From the NCBI GenBank assembly GCA_019120315.1, contig DWVJ01000020.1, positions 1 through 38,337 on the forward strand: a DNA stretch of 38,337 nt, given 5' to 3'. Origin of the DNA: Candidatus Ruminococcus avistercoris (GTDB lineage: Bacteria > Bacillota > Clostridia > Lachnospirales > Lachnospiraceae). The position numbers were made by a program, and so were the translations under genes. The notes under the pieces are model-generated. The model did not search any database and had not been told where the DNA came from. It saw only the letters and a list, made by a program, of their open reading frames with translations. Of this stretch, positions 8,522-17,254 are shown piece by piece. The first letter of the stretch is position 1, and each line of letters starts with the position of its first letter.

Positions 8522-9448
8522 ATGGCAGGAGAAAAACAGGGCTTTTTTAAAAGACTGGTGAGTGGTCTTTCCAAGACGAGAGATAATATTGCAGCCGGGA
8601 TTGATTCTATTTTCAGCGGATTTTCCAGTATTGACGATGATTTTTATGAGGAAATCGAAGAAATCCTTGTCATGGGTGATATTGGTATCAATACCACCAA
8701 CGCGATTATCGAAAATCTGAAAGAACAGGTAAAGGAAAAAAAGATCAAAGAACCGTCCGAATGTAAACAGCTGTTGATGGACAGTATCGTCAAACAGATG
8801 GACGTGGGTGAGACGGCGTATGAATTTGAAAACCGCAAGTCCGTGGTATTGGTGATCGGCGTCAACGGAGTGGGAAAAACCACATCGGTGGGAAAACTGG
8901 CCGGCAAGCTGAAAGACCAGGGGAAAAAAGTAATTCTGGCGGCGGCGGATACCTTCCGGGCGGCTGCCGGCGAACAGCTGACGCAGTGGGCGCACCGGGC
9001 TGGTGTGGAAATCATTGGCGGACAGGAAGGTGCAGACCCGGCGGCAGTGGTATATGACGCCGTACAGGCGGCGAAAGCCAGGAAGGCAGATATCCTTCTT
9101 TGCGATACCGCAGGGCGGCTTCATAATAAGAAAAATCTGATGGAAGAACTGAAAAAGATTTATCGGATCCTGGAGAAAGAATATCCGGAGGCTTATCTGG
9201 AAACGCTGGTGGTGCTGGACGGTACGACGGGACAGAACGCATTGGTGCAGGCGCGTCAGTTCGCTGAGGCTGCCAACGTGACGGGGATTATCCTGACCAA
9301 GCTGGACGGTACGGCCAAAGGCGGCATCGCCGTGGCGATACAGTCAGAGCTTGATATACCGGTGAAGTATATCGGCGTGGGAGAGACCATCGACGATCTG
9401 CAGAAATTCGATCCGGTGGAATTTGTCAACGCTCTTTTTCACCACTAG
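8522..9448 (+). CDS. ftsY: Signal recognition particle receptor FtsY
   Basis: A 308-residue GTPase at the membrane that receives the signal recognition particle carrying a ribosome. A short N domain is followed by the G domain with GVNGVGKT (113-120), DTFRAAAGEQL (143-153), DTAGR (195-199) and TKLDGTAKGG. It lacks the long acidic N-terminal region of the E. coli protein, as in other Firmicutes; an amphipathic N-terminus (GFFKRLVSGLSK) may give membrane contact. Its partner Ffh is encoded at 15338-16684. The gene is 15 bases from smc. Confidence 0.97.
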   Translation: MAGEKQGFFKRLVSGLSKTRDNIAAGIDSIFSGFSSIDDDFYEEIEEILVMGDIGINTTNAIIENLKEQVKEKKIKEPSECKQLLMDSIVKQMDVGETAYEFENRKSVVLVIGVNGVGKTTSVGKLAGKLKDQGKKVILAAADTFRAAAGEQLTQWAHRAGVEIIGGQEGADPAAVVYDAVQAAKARKADILLCDTAGRLHNKKNLMEELKKIYRILEKEYPEAYLETLVVLDGTTGQNALVQARQFAEAANVTGIILTKLDGTAKGGIAVAIQSELDIPVKYIGVGETIDDLQKFDPVEFVNALFHH

Positions 9449-9491
9449 AATGAACCGTAAAAAGACAGAGTAAATACAGGAGATGAGAAAC

Positions 9492-10703
9492 ATGCTTACT
9501 TTAGATAAGTTTGAAGAGGCTTCGGAGATCGTCAAACAGGTTACGCAGGAAACGAAACTGATTTACAGTGACTATCTGAGCAGTGCGACGGGAAACAAAG
9601 TTTATCTGAAGCCGGAAAATATGCAGGTGACAGGCGCATACAAAATCAGGGGCGCTTATTATAAAATCAGCACGCTGTCAGACGAGGAGAGAAAAAAAGG
9701 ACTGATCACAGCCTCTGCCGGAAACCATGCCCAGGGCGTGGCCTATGCGGCGAAAAAATTTGGCGTAAAGGCAGTGATTGTGATGCCGACTACCACGCCG
9801 CTGATCAAAGTGGACCGCACGAAAAGCTACGGAGCCGAGGTGGTGCTTTACGGCGACGTTTACGACGAGGCATGTGAAAAGGCCTATGAACTGGCAAAAG
9901 AAAACGGATACACTTTTATCCATCCCTTTGACGACCTGGCGGTGGCTACCGGTCAGGGAACCATAGCCATGGAAATCATAAAGGAACTGCCGTTGGTGGA
10001 TTATATCCTGGTGCCCATCGGCGGCGGCGGACTGGCCACCGGCGTGGCCACGCTGGCAAAAATGCTCAATCCCAATATCAAAGTGGTGGGTGTGGAGCCG
10101 GCGGGCGCCAACTGCATGCAGGTTTCCCTGAAGGAAGGAAAGGTGACCACACTGCCCGGTGTGGGAACCATAGCAGACGGTACGGCGGTGAAAACGCCCG
10201 GTGAGAAGATCTTTCCTTACATCCAGAAATATCTGGACGATATCATCACAGTAAAAGATGAAGACCTGATCGTGGCTTTTCTGGATATGGTAGAAAATCA
10301 TAAAATGATCGTGGAAAATTCCGGACTGCTGACTGCGGCGGCGGTGAAAGACCTGAAAGTGAAAAACAAAAAGGTGGTCTGTATTTTGAGCGGCGGAAAT
10401 ATGGATGTGATTACCATGTCTTCCGTGGTGCAAAACGGTCTGATTCAGCGGGACAGAATTTTTACCATTTCTGTTCTGCTGCCTGACAAGCCCGGCGAAC
10501 TGGTACGGGTGTCTCAGGTGATTGCCAAGGAGCAGGGCAATGTCATCCGGCTGGATCACAACCAGTTTTTCAGCATCAACCGGAATGCGGCTGTGGAACT
10601 TAAGATTACGCTGGAAGCATTCGGAACGGATCACAAAAAACGCATTGTAAAAGCGCTGGAGGAAAAGGGGTATCAGCCCCGTCTGGTGAGAGCCAACCTG
10701 TAA
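9492..10703 (+). CDS. ilvA: Threonine ammonia-lyase (dehydratase)
   Basis: A 403-residue PLP enzyme that converts threonine to 2-oxobutanoate and ammonia. The PLP lysine is K51 in TGAYKIRGA, the substrate loop is SAGNHAQG (75-82), and the phosphate-binding loop is GGGGLATG (177-184). A single C-terminal ACT-like domain begins near 325 (FTISVLLPDKPGEL). The short form with one regulatory domain is typical of clostridia, where it may serve isoleucine synthesis or threonine fermentation; the sequence alone does not decide, so the symbol could equally be tdcB. AGGAG at 9478-9482 touches the ATG at 9483 but is well spaced for ATG 9492, which is chosen. Confidence 0.92.
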   Translation: MLTLDKFEEASEIVKQVTQETKLIYSDYLSSATGNKVYLKPENMQVTGAYKIRGAYYKISTLSDEERKKGLITASAGNHAQGVAYAAKKFGVKAVIVMPTTTPLIKVDRTKSYGAEVVLYGDVYDEACEKAYELAKENGYTFIHPFDDLAVATGQGTIAMEIIKELPLVDYILVPIGGGGLATGVATLAKMLNPNIKVVGVEPAGANCMQVSLKEGKVTTLPGVGTIADGTAVKTPGEKIFPYIQKYLDDIITVKDEDLIVAFLDMVENHKMIVENSGLLTAAAVKDLKVKNKKVVCILSGGNMDVITMSSVVQNGLIQRDRIFTISVLLPDKPGELVRVSQVIAKEQGNVIRLDHNQFFSINRNAAVELKITLEAFGTDHKKRIVKALEEKGYQPRLVRANL

Positions 10704-10714
10704 AAGCGAAAAAA

Positions 10715-10755
10715 GGCGTTGTAAAACAGATCTCTTTGTTTTGCAGCGCCGTCTT
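10715..10755 (+). terminator. Terminator-like hairpin after ilvA
   Basis: GGCGTTGTAAAACA at 10715-10728 pairs with TGTTTTGCAGCGCC at 10737-10750 through 14 pairs including G-U pairs. The T-run after it is short (GTCTTT), so efficiency is uncertain. Confidence 0.65.
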
Positions 10756-10791
10756 TATGGAAAAATCGTACGGAGGAGTAAATTTGACATA

Positions 10792-12162
10792 ATGGATCAG
10801 ACATATATGAAAAAGCAGCCGGTACTGCCGCTTCTGATGAAAATGGGAATTCCCATGGTAATCTCCATGCTGGTCAATTCCCTTTATAATATTGTGGACA
10901 GTATTTTTGTCGCCTGGATCAGTGAGGATGCCATGACGGCGCTGTCGCTGGTTTATCCGATACAGAATCTGGTCAACGCCATTTGCATCGGATTTTCCGT
11001 GGGCGTCAACGCGGTGATTGCCAGAAAACTGGGGGAAGGAGAGAAGGAAAAAGCCGATTTGGCGGCCACCCAGGGAACCCTCTTAAGCTTTCTTCACGGA
11101 CTGCTGCTGAATATCATCTGTATTTTGATCATGCCACGTTTTCTGTCCATGTTCACCGATGATGAGAGACTTATCCGTTACGGACTGCAGTATTCCAACA
11201 TCATATTCTGCTATGCAGCCGTCATTGCCTTGTGTTTGTCCTTTGAAAAACTTTTTCAGGCAGTGGGCAGGATGACGGTTTCCATGCTGTGTATGCTGAT
11301 GGGCTGTATTGCCAATATCATTCTGGATCCCCTGATGATTTTCGGCATCGGTCCTTTCCCCAGGATGGGAATACAGGGCGCGGCCCTGGCGACGGGAACC
11401 GGTCAGGTACTGACGCTGATCGCCTACCTTTTGGTGTACCGGTTTAGTCCCATCAATGTAAAACTGTCTTTGCGTTATATAAAACCGGAAGGAAGAATCT
11501 GCCGGGATATGTATTCGGTGGGGATTGCCGCAACATTAAATCTGGCGCTGCCGTCTCTGCTGATCTCTGCCTTAAACGGGATTTTGGCGCCTTTTTCCCA
11601 GCTTTACGTGCTGGTGCTTGGCGTGTATTACAAACTGCAGTCGCTTCTCTATCAGACGGCAAACGGCCTGGTACAGGGCATGCGGCCCTTGATCGCCTAT
11701 AATTATGGCGCAAAAGAGTACAAAAGAGTCCGCACGATTTATCGCACAGCCCTGATCTGCATCGTGCTGATTATGGCGGTGGGAACGGTGCTTTGCCTTC
11801 TTTTGCCGCAGCAGCTGATGGGATTGTTTACAGAGAACGCCGATACCAGACGGGCGGGAGGAGATGCGCTGCGTATCATCTGTTTCGGCTTTGTACCTTC
11901 TGTCATTTCCGTCGTCTCGGCGGGAGCGCTGGAAGGCTTGGGAAAGGGTATGCCGTCTTTTCTGATTTCCCTTCTGCGGTATACGGCTGTCATTATCCCG
12001 GCGGCCTTCATACTGAGCCGCTTTTTGGGAGCTGTGGGCGTGTGGCATGCTTTTTGGATATCGGAGATTTTGACGGCCGCAGCGGCCTGGTTTATTTACC
12101 GGAGCAGTACCGCGGAAACCAGGGGAAAAGAGGAAACATTTACAACCGGTCATGCACAATGA
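10792..12162 (+). CDS. MATE family efflux transporter
   Basis: A 456-residue, strongly hydrophobic protein with about twelve membrane segments in two similar halves. The opening (LPLLMKMGIPMVISMLVNSLYNIVDSIFV, residues about 12-40) is the hallmark of MATE multidrug/toxin exporters driven by sodium or proton gradients. Substrate unknown. A TTG-started frame reaches back to 10741, but that lies inside the preceding hairpin; GGAGGAG at 10772-10778 favours ATG 10792. The last codons contain the promoter for larB. Confidence 0.9.
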   Translation: MDQTYMKKQPVLPLLMKMGIPMVISMLVNSLYNIVDSIFVAWISEDAMTALSLVYPIQNLVNAICIGFSVGVNAVIARKLGEGEKEKADLAATQGTLLSFLHGLLLNIICILIMPRFLSMFTDDERLIRYGLQYSNIIFCYAAVIALCLSFEKLFQAVGRMTVSMLCMLMGCIANIILDPLMIFGIGPFPRMGIQGAALATGTGQVLTLIAYLLVYRFSPINVKLSLRYIKPEGRICRDMYSVGIAATLNLALPSLLISALNGILAPFSQLYVLVLGVYYKLQSLLYQTANGLVQGMRPLIAYNYGAKEYKRVRTIYRTALICIVLIMAVGTVLCLLLPQQLMGLFTENADTRRAGGDALRIICFGFVPSVISVVSAGALEGLGKGMPSFLISLLRYTAVIIPAAFILSRFLGAVGVWHAFWISEILTAAAAWFIYRSSTAETRGKEETFTTGHAQ

Positions 12163-12168
12163 TATAAT
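12139..12168 (+). promoter_or_regulatory. Promoter of larBCE inside the MATE gene end
   Basis: TTTACA at 12139-12144 and TATAAT at 12163-12168, 18 bases apart. Transcription would start near 12175, just before the AGAGAGG site at 12176-12182, which fixes the larB start at 12191 and rules out the upstream in-frame ATGs at 12152 and 12167. Confidence 0.7.
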
Positions 12169-12190
12169 GGCAAAAAGAGAGGATGATCCT

Positions 12191-12946
12191 ATGGAGATAC
12201 AGAAACTGCTGGAGGAAGTGAAGGTGGGCGCCATATCCATCGAAGAGGCGAAAAAGGAGCTGGTAAAGCTTCCCTATGAGGATATCGGCTGTGCGAAAAT
12301 TGACCACCACAGGAGTCTGCGAAGCGGCTTTGGCGAGGTGATTTACTGTGCGGGAAAGTCGGTTTCTCAGCTGAAAGATATCTATGGGCTGTTTCAGAGC
12401 CGAAAGGAAAATCTGATGGGAACCAGAGCCAGTCGTGAACAGTACGAAGCGCTGAAAGCGCAGATACCTGATCTGATTTATGACGAGGATGCGAGAATCC
12501 TGCGGCTGGAATACAAAAAACCGTCAAAAAGCGGGTGTGTGGCAGTGCTGACCGGAGGGACTTCCGATCTGCATGTGGCGGAAGAGGCGGCCGTGACGGC
12601 GGAATATTTCGGATGCAGCGTGACCCGGATCTACGATGTGGGCGTAGCCGGGATTCACCGTCTTCTTTCCAGAATAGAAGATATCCGCAAAGCAAACTGC
12701 GTCATAGCCGCAGCGGGAATGGAAGGCGCGCTTCCCGGCGTGGTGGCAGGCCTTGTGGAACGGCCGGTGATAGCGGTTCCCACATCCATCGGATACGGAG
12801 CAAGTTTCGGCGGGGTGGCGCCCCTTTTGACCATGCTGAACTCCTGTGCGGAGGGTGTGGCGGTGGTTAACATTGACAATGGGTTTGGCGCCGGTTATCT
12901 GGCAGCCCAGATGAATCGGATGGCGCAGCCGGAAAGCAGAGGTTGA
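12191..12946 (+). CDS. larB: Nickel pincer cofactor biosynthesis protein LarB
   Basis: A 251-residue carboxylase/hydrolase that acts on nicotinic acid adenine dinucleotide, adding CO2 to the pyridine ring and releasing AMP, the first step to the nickel pincer nucleotide used by lactate racemase-type enzymes. The C-terminal half is PurE-like (VAVLTGGTSDLHVAEEA at 117-133, then YGASFGGVAPLL). Cys219 in LNSCAEGVAVVNIDNG corresponds in place to the catalytic cysteine known from Lactobacillus LarB (Cys221). It is followed at once by larC and larE. AGAGAGG at 12176-12182 sets the start. Confidence 0.93.
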   Translation: MEIQKLLEEVKVGAISIEEAKKELVKLPYEDIGCAKIDHHRSLRSGFGEVIYCAGKSVSQLKDIYGLFQSRKENLMGTRASREQYEALKAQIPDLIYDEDARILRLEYKKPSKSGCVAVLTGGTSDLHVAEEAAVTAEYFGCSVTRIYDVGVAGIHRLLSRIEDIRKANCVIAAAGMEGALPGVVAGLVERPVIAVPTSIGYGASFGGVAPLLTMLNSCAEGVAVVNIDNGFGAGYLAAQMNRMAQPESRG

Positions 12947-12948
12947 AA

Positions 12949-14124
12949 ATGAGAGAAGAAATATTGTATCTGGAAGGAAGCTCCGGAATCAGCGGAGATA
13001 TGACGGTAGCGGCGCTGCTGGATCTGGGAGCGGACGAATCCTATCTGCGCAGTCAGGTGGAAAAGCTGCCGTTGGAGCATTATCAGATCGTGACAGGAAA
13101 AACTGTCAAAAACGGAATTGACAGCAAAACTTTCGATGTGCAGGTTGAAGAAGAACATCAGCCCCACTGCACGTATCGGGATATTCAGAATATGATCATG
13201 GGATCCGCGATGGATCAGCCTGTGAAAGAGCTGGCGGTGAAGATTTTCCATATTCTGGCCCAAGCGGAAGGAAAAGTGCATGGAGCGCCTGCCGACCACG
13301 TTCATTTCCATGAAGTGGGTGCGGTGGATTCCATCATCGATATCGTGGGAACAGCTGCCTGTATCTGCAGCCTCGGCATAGTGGAGACGGCGGTGGGCAC
13401 ACTGCGGGAGGGAAGCGGTACGGTACAGTGTCAGCACGGAGAAATGGCGGTGCCGGTACCTGCGGTGGCGGAACTGGTTTCGGCCTGGGGTCTTTGTGTG
13501 TCTGTCACGGATACGGTGGGGGAAATGATTACCCCTACGGGGGCAGCCATTGCGGCAGGGCTTCGCACCAGGGAGCTGCCGGACGAGATGGAGATTGTCA
13601 AAATAGGAATCGGGGCAGGGAAAAAAGACTTTTCCCATGCCAATATTCTGCGGGCCATGCTGGTGCGCGAAGTAAAACAGGAATCGGACGTCTGGGTGCT
13701 GGAAAGCAACGTGGATGACTGTACCGGCGAACAGCTTGGTTTTCTGCAGGAACAGCTTTTTGCAGCCGGGGTTAAGGATGTGGTTTTCCTTCCGGCTTAT
13801 ATGAAAAAGAACCGGCCCGGTTATGTGATTCAGGTCATCTGTGACGATGAGACGGTACATAAGGCGGAGGATCTGATCTTTCAGGAATCCACCACCATCG
13901 GTATCCGCCGGTATCGGTACCGGCGCAGTGTTCTGGAACGGAAAATGGAGCGGATCCCAACGGAATACGGAGATATCCGCATCAAGGTTTGCTATAAAAA
14001 CCATCGTGTCTATGCATATCCGGAATACGAAGATGTGAAGCAGGCGGCCCAGGTGAGAGGCGAAAGTTTTCGACGGGTATACCAAAACGCACTGAGAAAG
14101 GCCGGTGAGCTGTTTGGAGAATAA
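12949..14124 (+). CDS. larC: Nickel insertion protein LarC
   Basis: A 391-residue CTP-dependent cyclometallase that inserts nickel into the pincer nucleotide, the last step of the pathway. The N-terminus EGSSGISGDMTVAALLDLG is the family signature, and a His-rich stretch HVHFHEVGAVDSI (about 119-131) is a likely nickel site. The gene is one continuous frame; in Lactobacillus plantarum the same protein is made by a frameshift joining larC1 and larC2. A TTG start at 12943 is possible, but GCAGAGG at 12936-12942 suits ATG 12949 better. It overlaps larE by 20 bases. Confidence 0.93.
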   Translation: MREEILYLEGSSGISGDMTVAALLDLGADESYLRSQVEKLPLEHYQIVTGKTVKNGIDSKTFDVQVEEEHQPHCTYRDIQNMIMGSAMDQPVKELAVKIFHILAQAEGKVHGAPADHVHFHEVGAVDSIIDIVGTAACICSLGIVETAVGTLREGSGTVQCQHGEMAVPVPAVAELVSAWGLCVSVTDTVGEMITPTGAAIAAGLRTRELPDEMEIVKIGIGAGKKDFSHANILRAMLVREVKQESDVWVLESNVDDCTGEQLGFLQEQLFAAGVKDVVFLPAYMKKNRPGYVIQVICDDETVHKAEDLIFQESTTIGIRRYRYRRSVLERKMERIPTEYGDIRIKVCYKNHRVYAYPEYEDVKQAAQVRGESFRRVYQNALRKAGELFGE

Positions 14125-14932
14125 GAAAGAAAAAAAGCTGCTGGAACAGATGAAGGATCTGACGCGGCAGGATTGCTGCGTGGCTTTTTCCGGCGGCGCA
14201 GACAGCAGCCTTTTGCTGCGGCTTGCGATGGATGCGGCAGAAAAAAACGGTACCAGAGTAGCTGCCGTTACTTTTGATACAGTGCTTCATCCGGCGGCGG
14301 ATATGGATTTCGCAGCAAAAACCGCCCGGAGTATGGGGGCAGAGTACCATGTGATCAAGGTGAATGAGCTGGAGGAACCGCAGATTTTGGAAAATCCCAA
14401 AAATCGCTGTTACCTGTGTAAACGGATGCTCTTTGGCAAGCTGCTGGATTTCGCTTCCAGGGAGAATATTCCGATTCTTATGGAGGGAACCAACCGGGAC
14501 GATGAAAACCAGTATCGCCCCGGGATAAAAGCGGTGGAAGAACTGGGGATACGCAGTCCGCTGCGGGAGGCGGGGCTTTCCAAGGAGGAGGTACGGGCGA
14601 TGGCCGCCAGAAGGGGTGTGCTGTCCGCCAGCCGGCCTTCCGCCCCCTGCCTGGCCACCAGGCTTCCCTATGGAACCAGAATTGAAAAAGCACTTCTTGA
14701 CCGGATCGATCAGGGAGAGCAGTTTCTAAGATCGCTGGGATTTACCGACGTCCGTCTGCGGCTTCACGGGGACGTCGCCCGTCTGGAAGTGGATAAAAAG
14801 GAGTTTCCGGACATGCTCCGGCTGGCGCAGGAAGTCTGCAATCGGCTGAAGGAGCTGGGATTTTCCTATGTTACGCTGGATCTGGAGGGATTCCGCTCCG
14901 GAAGCATGGATGAAAAGATGCAGAAAATGTAA
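14105..14932 (+). CDS. larE: Pyridinium dithiocarboxylate synthase LarE (PP-loop sulfur transferase)
   Basis: A 275-residue PP-loop ATPase that activates the LarB product and replaces two carboxyl oxygens with sulfur. The PP-loop is SGGADSS at 29-35. Cysteines C102 and C105 (RCYLCK) and C182 (APCLATR) are present. Some LarE proteins sacrifice the sulfur of a single cysteine, whereas others use three cysteines to hold an iron-sulfur cluster; the three cysteines here fit the second group, but that is an inference. The start is GTG 14105 within the end of larC; the next ATG at 14150 would cut into the usual N-terminal helix before the PP-loop. Confidence 0.92.
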   Translation: MSCLENKKEKKLLEQMKDLTRQDCCVAFSGGADSSLLLRLAMDAAEKNGTRVAAVTFDTVLHPAADMDFAAKTARSMGAEYHVIKVNELEEPQILENPKNRCYLCKRMLFGKLLDFASRENIPILMEGTNRDDENQYRPGIKAVEELGIRSPLREAGLSKEEVRAMAARRGVLSASRPSAPCLATRLPYGTRIEKALLDRIDQGEQFLRSLGFTDVRLRLHGDVARLEVDKKEFPDMLRLAQEVCNRLKELGFSYVTLDLEGFRSGSMDEKMQKM

Positions 14933-14943
14933 AGAAAAAATAC

Positions 14944-14972
14944 TTGACATGGCAGGACTGCTGTTGTATGAT
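14944..14972 (+). promoter_or_regulatory. Promoter of ylxM-ffh operon
   Basis: TTGACA at 14944-14949 and TATGAT at 14967-14972 with a 17-base spacer, 18 bases before ylxM. Confidence 0.88.
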
Positions 14973-14989
14973 AGCAAAGGTGATTCGGT

Positions 14990-15334
14990 ATGAATAAGAT
15001 AATGGAACAGACATTGTTGTATGATTTTTACGGTGAATTGCTGACGGATCATCAGAGACAGGTCTATGAGGCGGTGGTTCTGAATGATTATTCGCTCAGC
15101 GAGGTGGCGGAGGATCTGGGGATCAGCCGTCAGGGAGTTCATGATATGATCAAGCGGTGCGGAAGAATCTTGTCAGATTATGAAGAAAAGCTGCATCTGG
15201 TCAGCAGATTTGTTTCTGTTAAGGAAAAAGTAAATCAGATTCACATTCTGACGAAAAACTGTCAAAATGAGTCAAAGGAATCACTGATGAGGAAAATTGA
15301 AGAGATATCCAATGGGATTCTGGAGGAATTATAG
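14990..15334 (+). CDS. ylxM: YlxM/UPF0122 helix-turn-helix protein
   Basis: A 114-residue protein of the YlxM (UPF0122) family, encoded immediately before ffh in most Firmicutes. Residues 19-60 form a sigma-70 region 4-like helix-turn-helix (YEAVVLNDYSLSEVAEDLG, then SRQGVHDMIKR). In streptococci the homologue binds Ffh and 4.5S RNA and modulates the signal recognition particle; whether it also binds DNA is open. It lies three bases upstream of ffh under a strong promoter. Confidence 0.92.
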   Translation: MNKIMEQTLLYDFYGELLTDHQRQVYEAVVLNDYSLSEVAEDLGISRQGVHDMIKRCGRILSDYEEKLHLVSRFVSVKEKVNQIHILTKNCQNESKESLMRKIEEISNGILEEL

Positions 15335-15337
15335 CAG

Positions 15338-16684
15338 ATGGCATTTGAAAGTTTATCGGAAAAACTGCAGAATGTTTTCAAAAAACTGAGAAGCAAAGGC
15401 AAGTTGACAGAGGCGGATGTCAAGACGGCGTTAAAGGAAGTCAAGATGGCTTTGCTGGAGGCGGATGTCAGCTTCAAAGTAGTCAAACAGTTCATCAAGT
15501 CTGTGCAGGAACGGGCCGTGGGACAGGATGTCATGAACGGACTGAATCCGGGGCAGATGGTGATTAAAATTGTCAATGAAGAATTGGTTTCTCTGATGGG
15601 AAGCGAGACAACGGAACTGACCATCAAACCAGGGAACGCCATTACCGTAATCATGATGGCCGGTCTGCAGGGCGCCGGAAAGACGACCACAGCGGCCAAG
15701 CTGGCGGGTAAGCTGAAGACCAAGGGAAAGAAGCCCCTTCTGGCAGCCTGCGACGTTTACCGTCCTGCAGCGATTACCCAGCTGGAGGTAAATGGCAAGA
15801 AACAGGGTGTGGAAGTATTTTCCATGGGTGATCGGCACAAACCGGTGGACATCGCCAAGGGCGCTTTGGAACACGCCAAAGAAAAGGGATTTAACGTGGT
15901 GATTCTGGACACAGCAGGCCGTCTTCATATCGACGATGATATGATGCAGGAGCTGGAAGATATCAAAGCTGCTGTGAATGTGGATACCACGGTGCTGACG
16001 GTGGATGCCATGACCGGGCAGGATGCGGTGAATGTGGCCGAAACCTTCAATAACAAAATCGGCATCGACGGTGTGATTCTGACCAAACTGGACGGCGATA
16101 CCAGAGGCGGCGCGGCGCTGTCGGTTCGCGCGATCTGCGGGAAACCTATTCTGTATGTGGGAATGGGAGAAAAGCTTTCGGATCTGGAACAGTTTTATCC
16201 GGACAGGATGGCTTCGCGTATCCTTGGCATGGGCGATGTGATGAGCCTGATTGAAAAGGTTCAGGAAAACATCGATGAGGAAAAAGCCAGGGCCATGGAA
16301 CAGAAGCTAAAAAAAGCTCGGTTCGGTTTTGATGATTATCTGGAAAGCATGAATCAGATGAAAAATATGGGAGGGCTTTCCGGAATACTGAATATGCTGC
16401 CCGGAGTAGGGGGCAGGATGAAAGAGCTGGAAGGTATGATCGACGAGAAGGATATGGCGAGGAAAGAAGCGATGATTCTTTCCATGACTCCTGCGGAAAG
16501 ATCCAATCCTGATCTTCTCAACGTATCAAGAAAGAAGAGAATTGCCAGAGGCGCCGGCGTGGATATTGCCGAGGTGAACCGGCTGGTGAAACAGTTTGAG
16601 CAGGCCCGCAAGATGATGAAGCAGATGCCTCAGATGATGGGCGGCAAAGGCGGTAAAAGAGGAGGTTTCAAACTTCCCTTTTAA
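15338..16684 (+). CDS. ffh: Signal recognition particle protein Ffh
   Basis: A 448-residue GTPase that, with 4.5S/6S RNA, recognises signal sequences on nascent chains and docks with FtsY. N domain 1-90, then G domain with GLQGAGKTT (109-117), DVYRPAAITQL, DTAGRLHID and TKLDGDTRGG, then the methionine-rich M domain from about 300 with long runs such as MMKQMPQMM near the C-terminus. Full normal length. Transcribed with ylxM and probably rpsP. The RNA component is not in this window. Confidence 0.97.
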   Translation: MAFESLSEKLQNVFKKLRSKGKLTEADVKTALKEVKMALLEADVSFKVVKQFIKSVQERAVGQDVMNGLNPGQMVIKIVNEELVSLMGSETTELTIKPGNAITVIMMAGLQGAGKTTTAAKLAGKLKTKGKKPLLAACDVYRPAAITQLEVNGKKQGVEVFSMGDRHKPVDIAKGALEHAKEKGFNVVILDTAGRLHIDDDMMQELEDIKAAVNVDTTVLTVDAMTGQDAVNVAETFNNKIGIDGVILTKLDGDTRGGAALSVRAICGKPILYVGMGEKLSDLEQFYPDRMASRILGMGDVMSLIEKVQENIDEEKARAMEQKLKKARFGFDDYLESMNQMKNMGGLSGILNMLPGVGGRMKELEGMIDEKDMARKEAMILSMTPAERSNPDLLNVSRKKRIARGAGVDIAEVNRLVKQFEQARKMMKQMPQMMGGKGGKRGGFKLPF

Positions 16685-16722
16685 CAATATATACCGTAAG
16701 AATAATAAGGAGGTGAAATAAG

Positions 16723-16968
16723 ATGGCAGTAAAAATCAGATTAAGAAGAATGGGACAGAAAAAGGCTCCTTTCTATAGAATCATCGTAGCTGACTCCAGA
16801 TCTCCCAGAGACGGAAGATTTATCGAGGAAATCGGTCTGTATGATCCGACAAAGGATCCCAGCATGTACAGAATCGATGAAGAGGCGGCAAAGAAGTGGC
16901 TGGCAAACGGCGCACAGCCGACAGAAACCGTCAGCAAACTCTTCAAACTGGCTGGTATCGAGAAATAA
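16723..16968 (+). CDS. rpsP: 30S ribosomal protein S16
   Basis: An 81-residue basic protein of the small subunit. The start [20 protein letters not shown] and the following [17 protein letters not shown] are diagnostic. AGGAGGTG at 16709-16716 is a strong ribosome site. It begins the conserved rpsP-khpA-rimM-trmD group and is 38 bases after ffh without an obvious terminator between. Confidence 0.97.
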   Translation: MAVKIRLRRMGQKKAPFYRIIVADSRSPRDGRFIEEIGLYDPTKDPSMYRIDEEAAKKWLANGAQPTETVSKLFKLAGIEK

Positions 16969-16985
16969 GCTTTTTGAATGCACTG

Positions 16986-17010
16986 CTTCCTGTGAAAACA
17001 GGAAGGGAGG
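16986..17010 (+). promoter_or_regulatory. Small hairpin abutting the khpA ribosome binding site
   Basis: CTTCCTG at 16986-16992 pairs perfectly with CAGGAAG at 16999-17005 around a TGAAAA loop; the Shine-Dalgarno bases GGAGG at 17006-17010 follow directly. No T-run, so it is not a terminator. It could limit or position translation of khpA relative to rpsP. Confidence 0.45.
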
Positions 17011-17016
17011 TATGTG

Positions 17017-17244
17017 ATGAAAGAATTAGTTGAAGTAATTGCAAAAGCCCTGGTGGAACATCCGGAGGAAGTTGCAGTGACGCAAAAAGAAGAAGAACAT
17101 GCCATTATAGTGGAACTGAAGGTTGCACCTTCTGATATGGGGAAAGTGATCGGCCGACAGGGAAGAATTGCGAAAGCAATTCGGACAGTGGTCAAATCAG
17201 CTTCTTCAAAATGTGACAAAAAAGTAATTGTAGATATCATGTAA
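17017..17244 (+). CDS. khpA: KH-domain RNA-binding protein KhpA
   Basis: A 75-residue single KH domain with the RNA-binding GxxG loop in GKVIGRQGRIAKAIR (about 44-58). KhpA works with KhpB (Jag) on RNA and influences cell elongation and division in Firmicutes; khpB is not in this window. GGAAGGGAGG at 17001-17010 suits ATG 17017 better than the in-frame GTG at 17014. Its position between rpsP and rimM is conserved. Confidence 0.93.
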   Translation: MKELVEVIAKALVEHPEEVAVTQKEEEHAIIVELKVAPSDMGKVIGRQGRIAKAIRTVVKSASSKCDKKVIVDIM

Positions 17245-17254
17245 TGGATGCAGG

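Noticed and set aside
10741-10791. Extended N-terminus of the MATE transporter from a TTG at 10741
   Set aside because: It would start inside the terminator-like hairpin with no ribosome site; MATE proteins begin close to ATG 10792.
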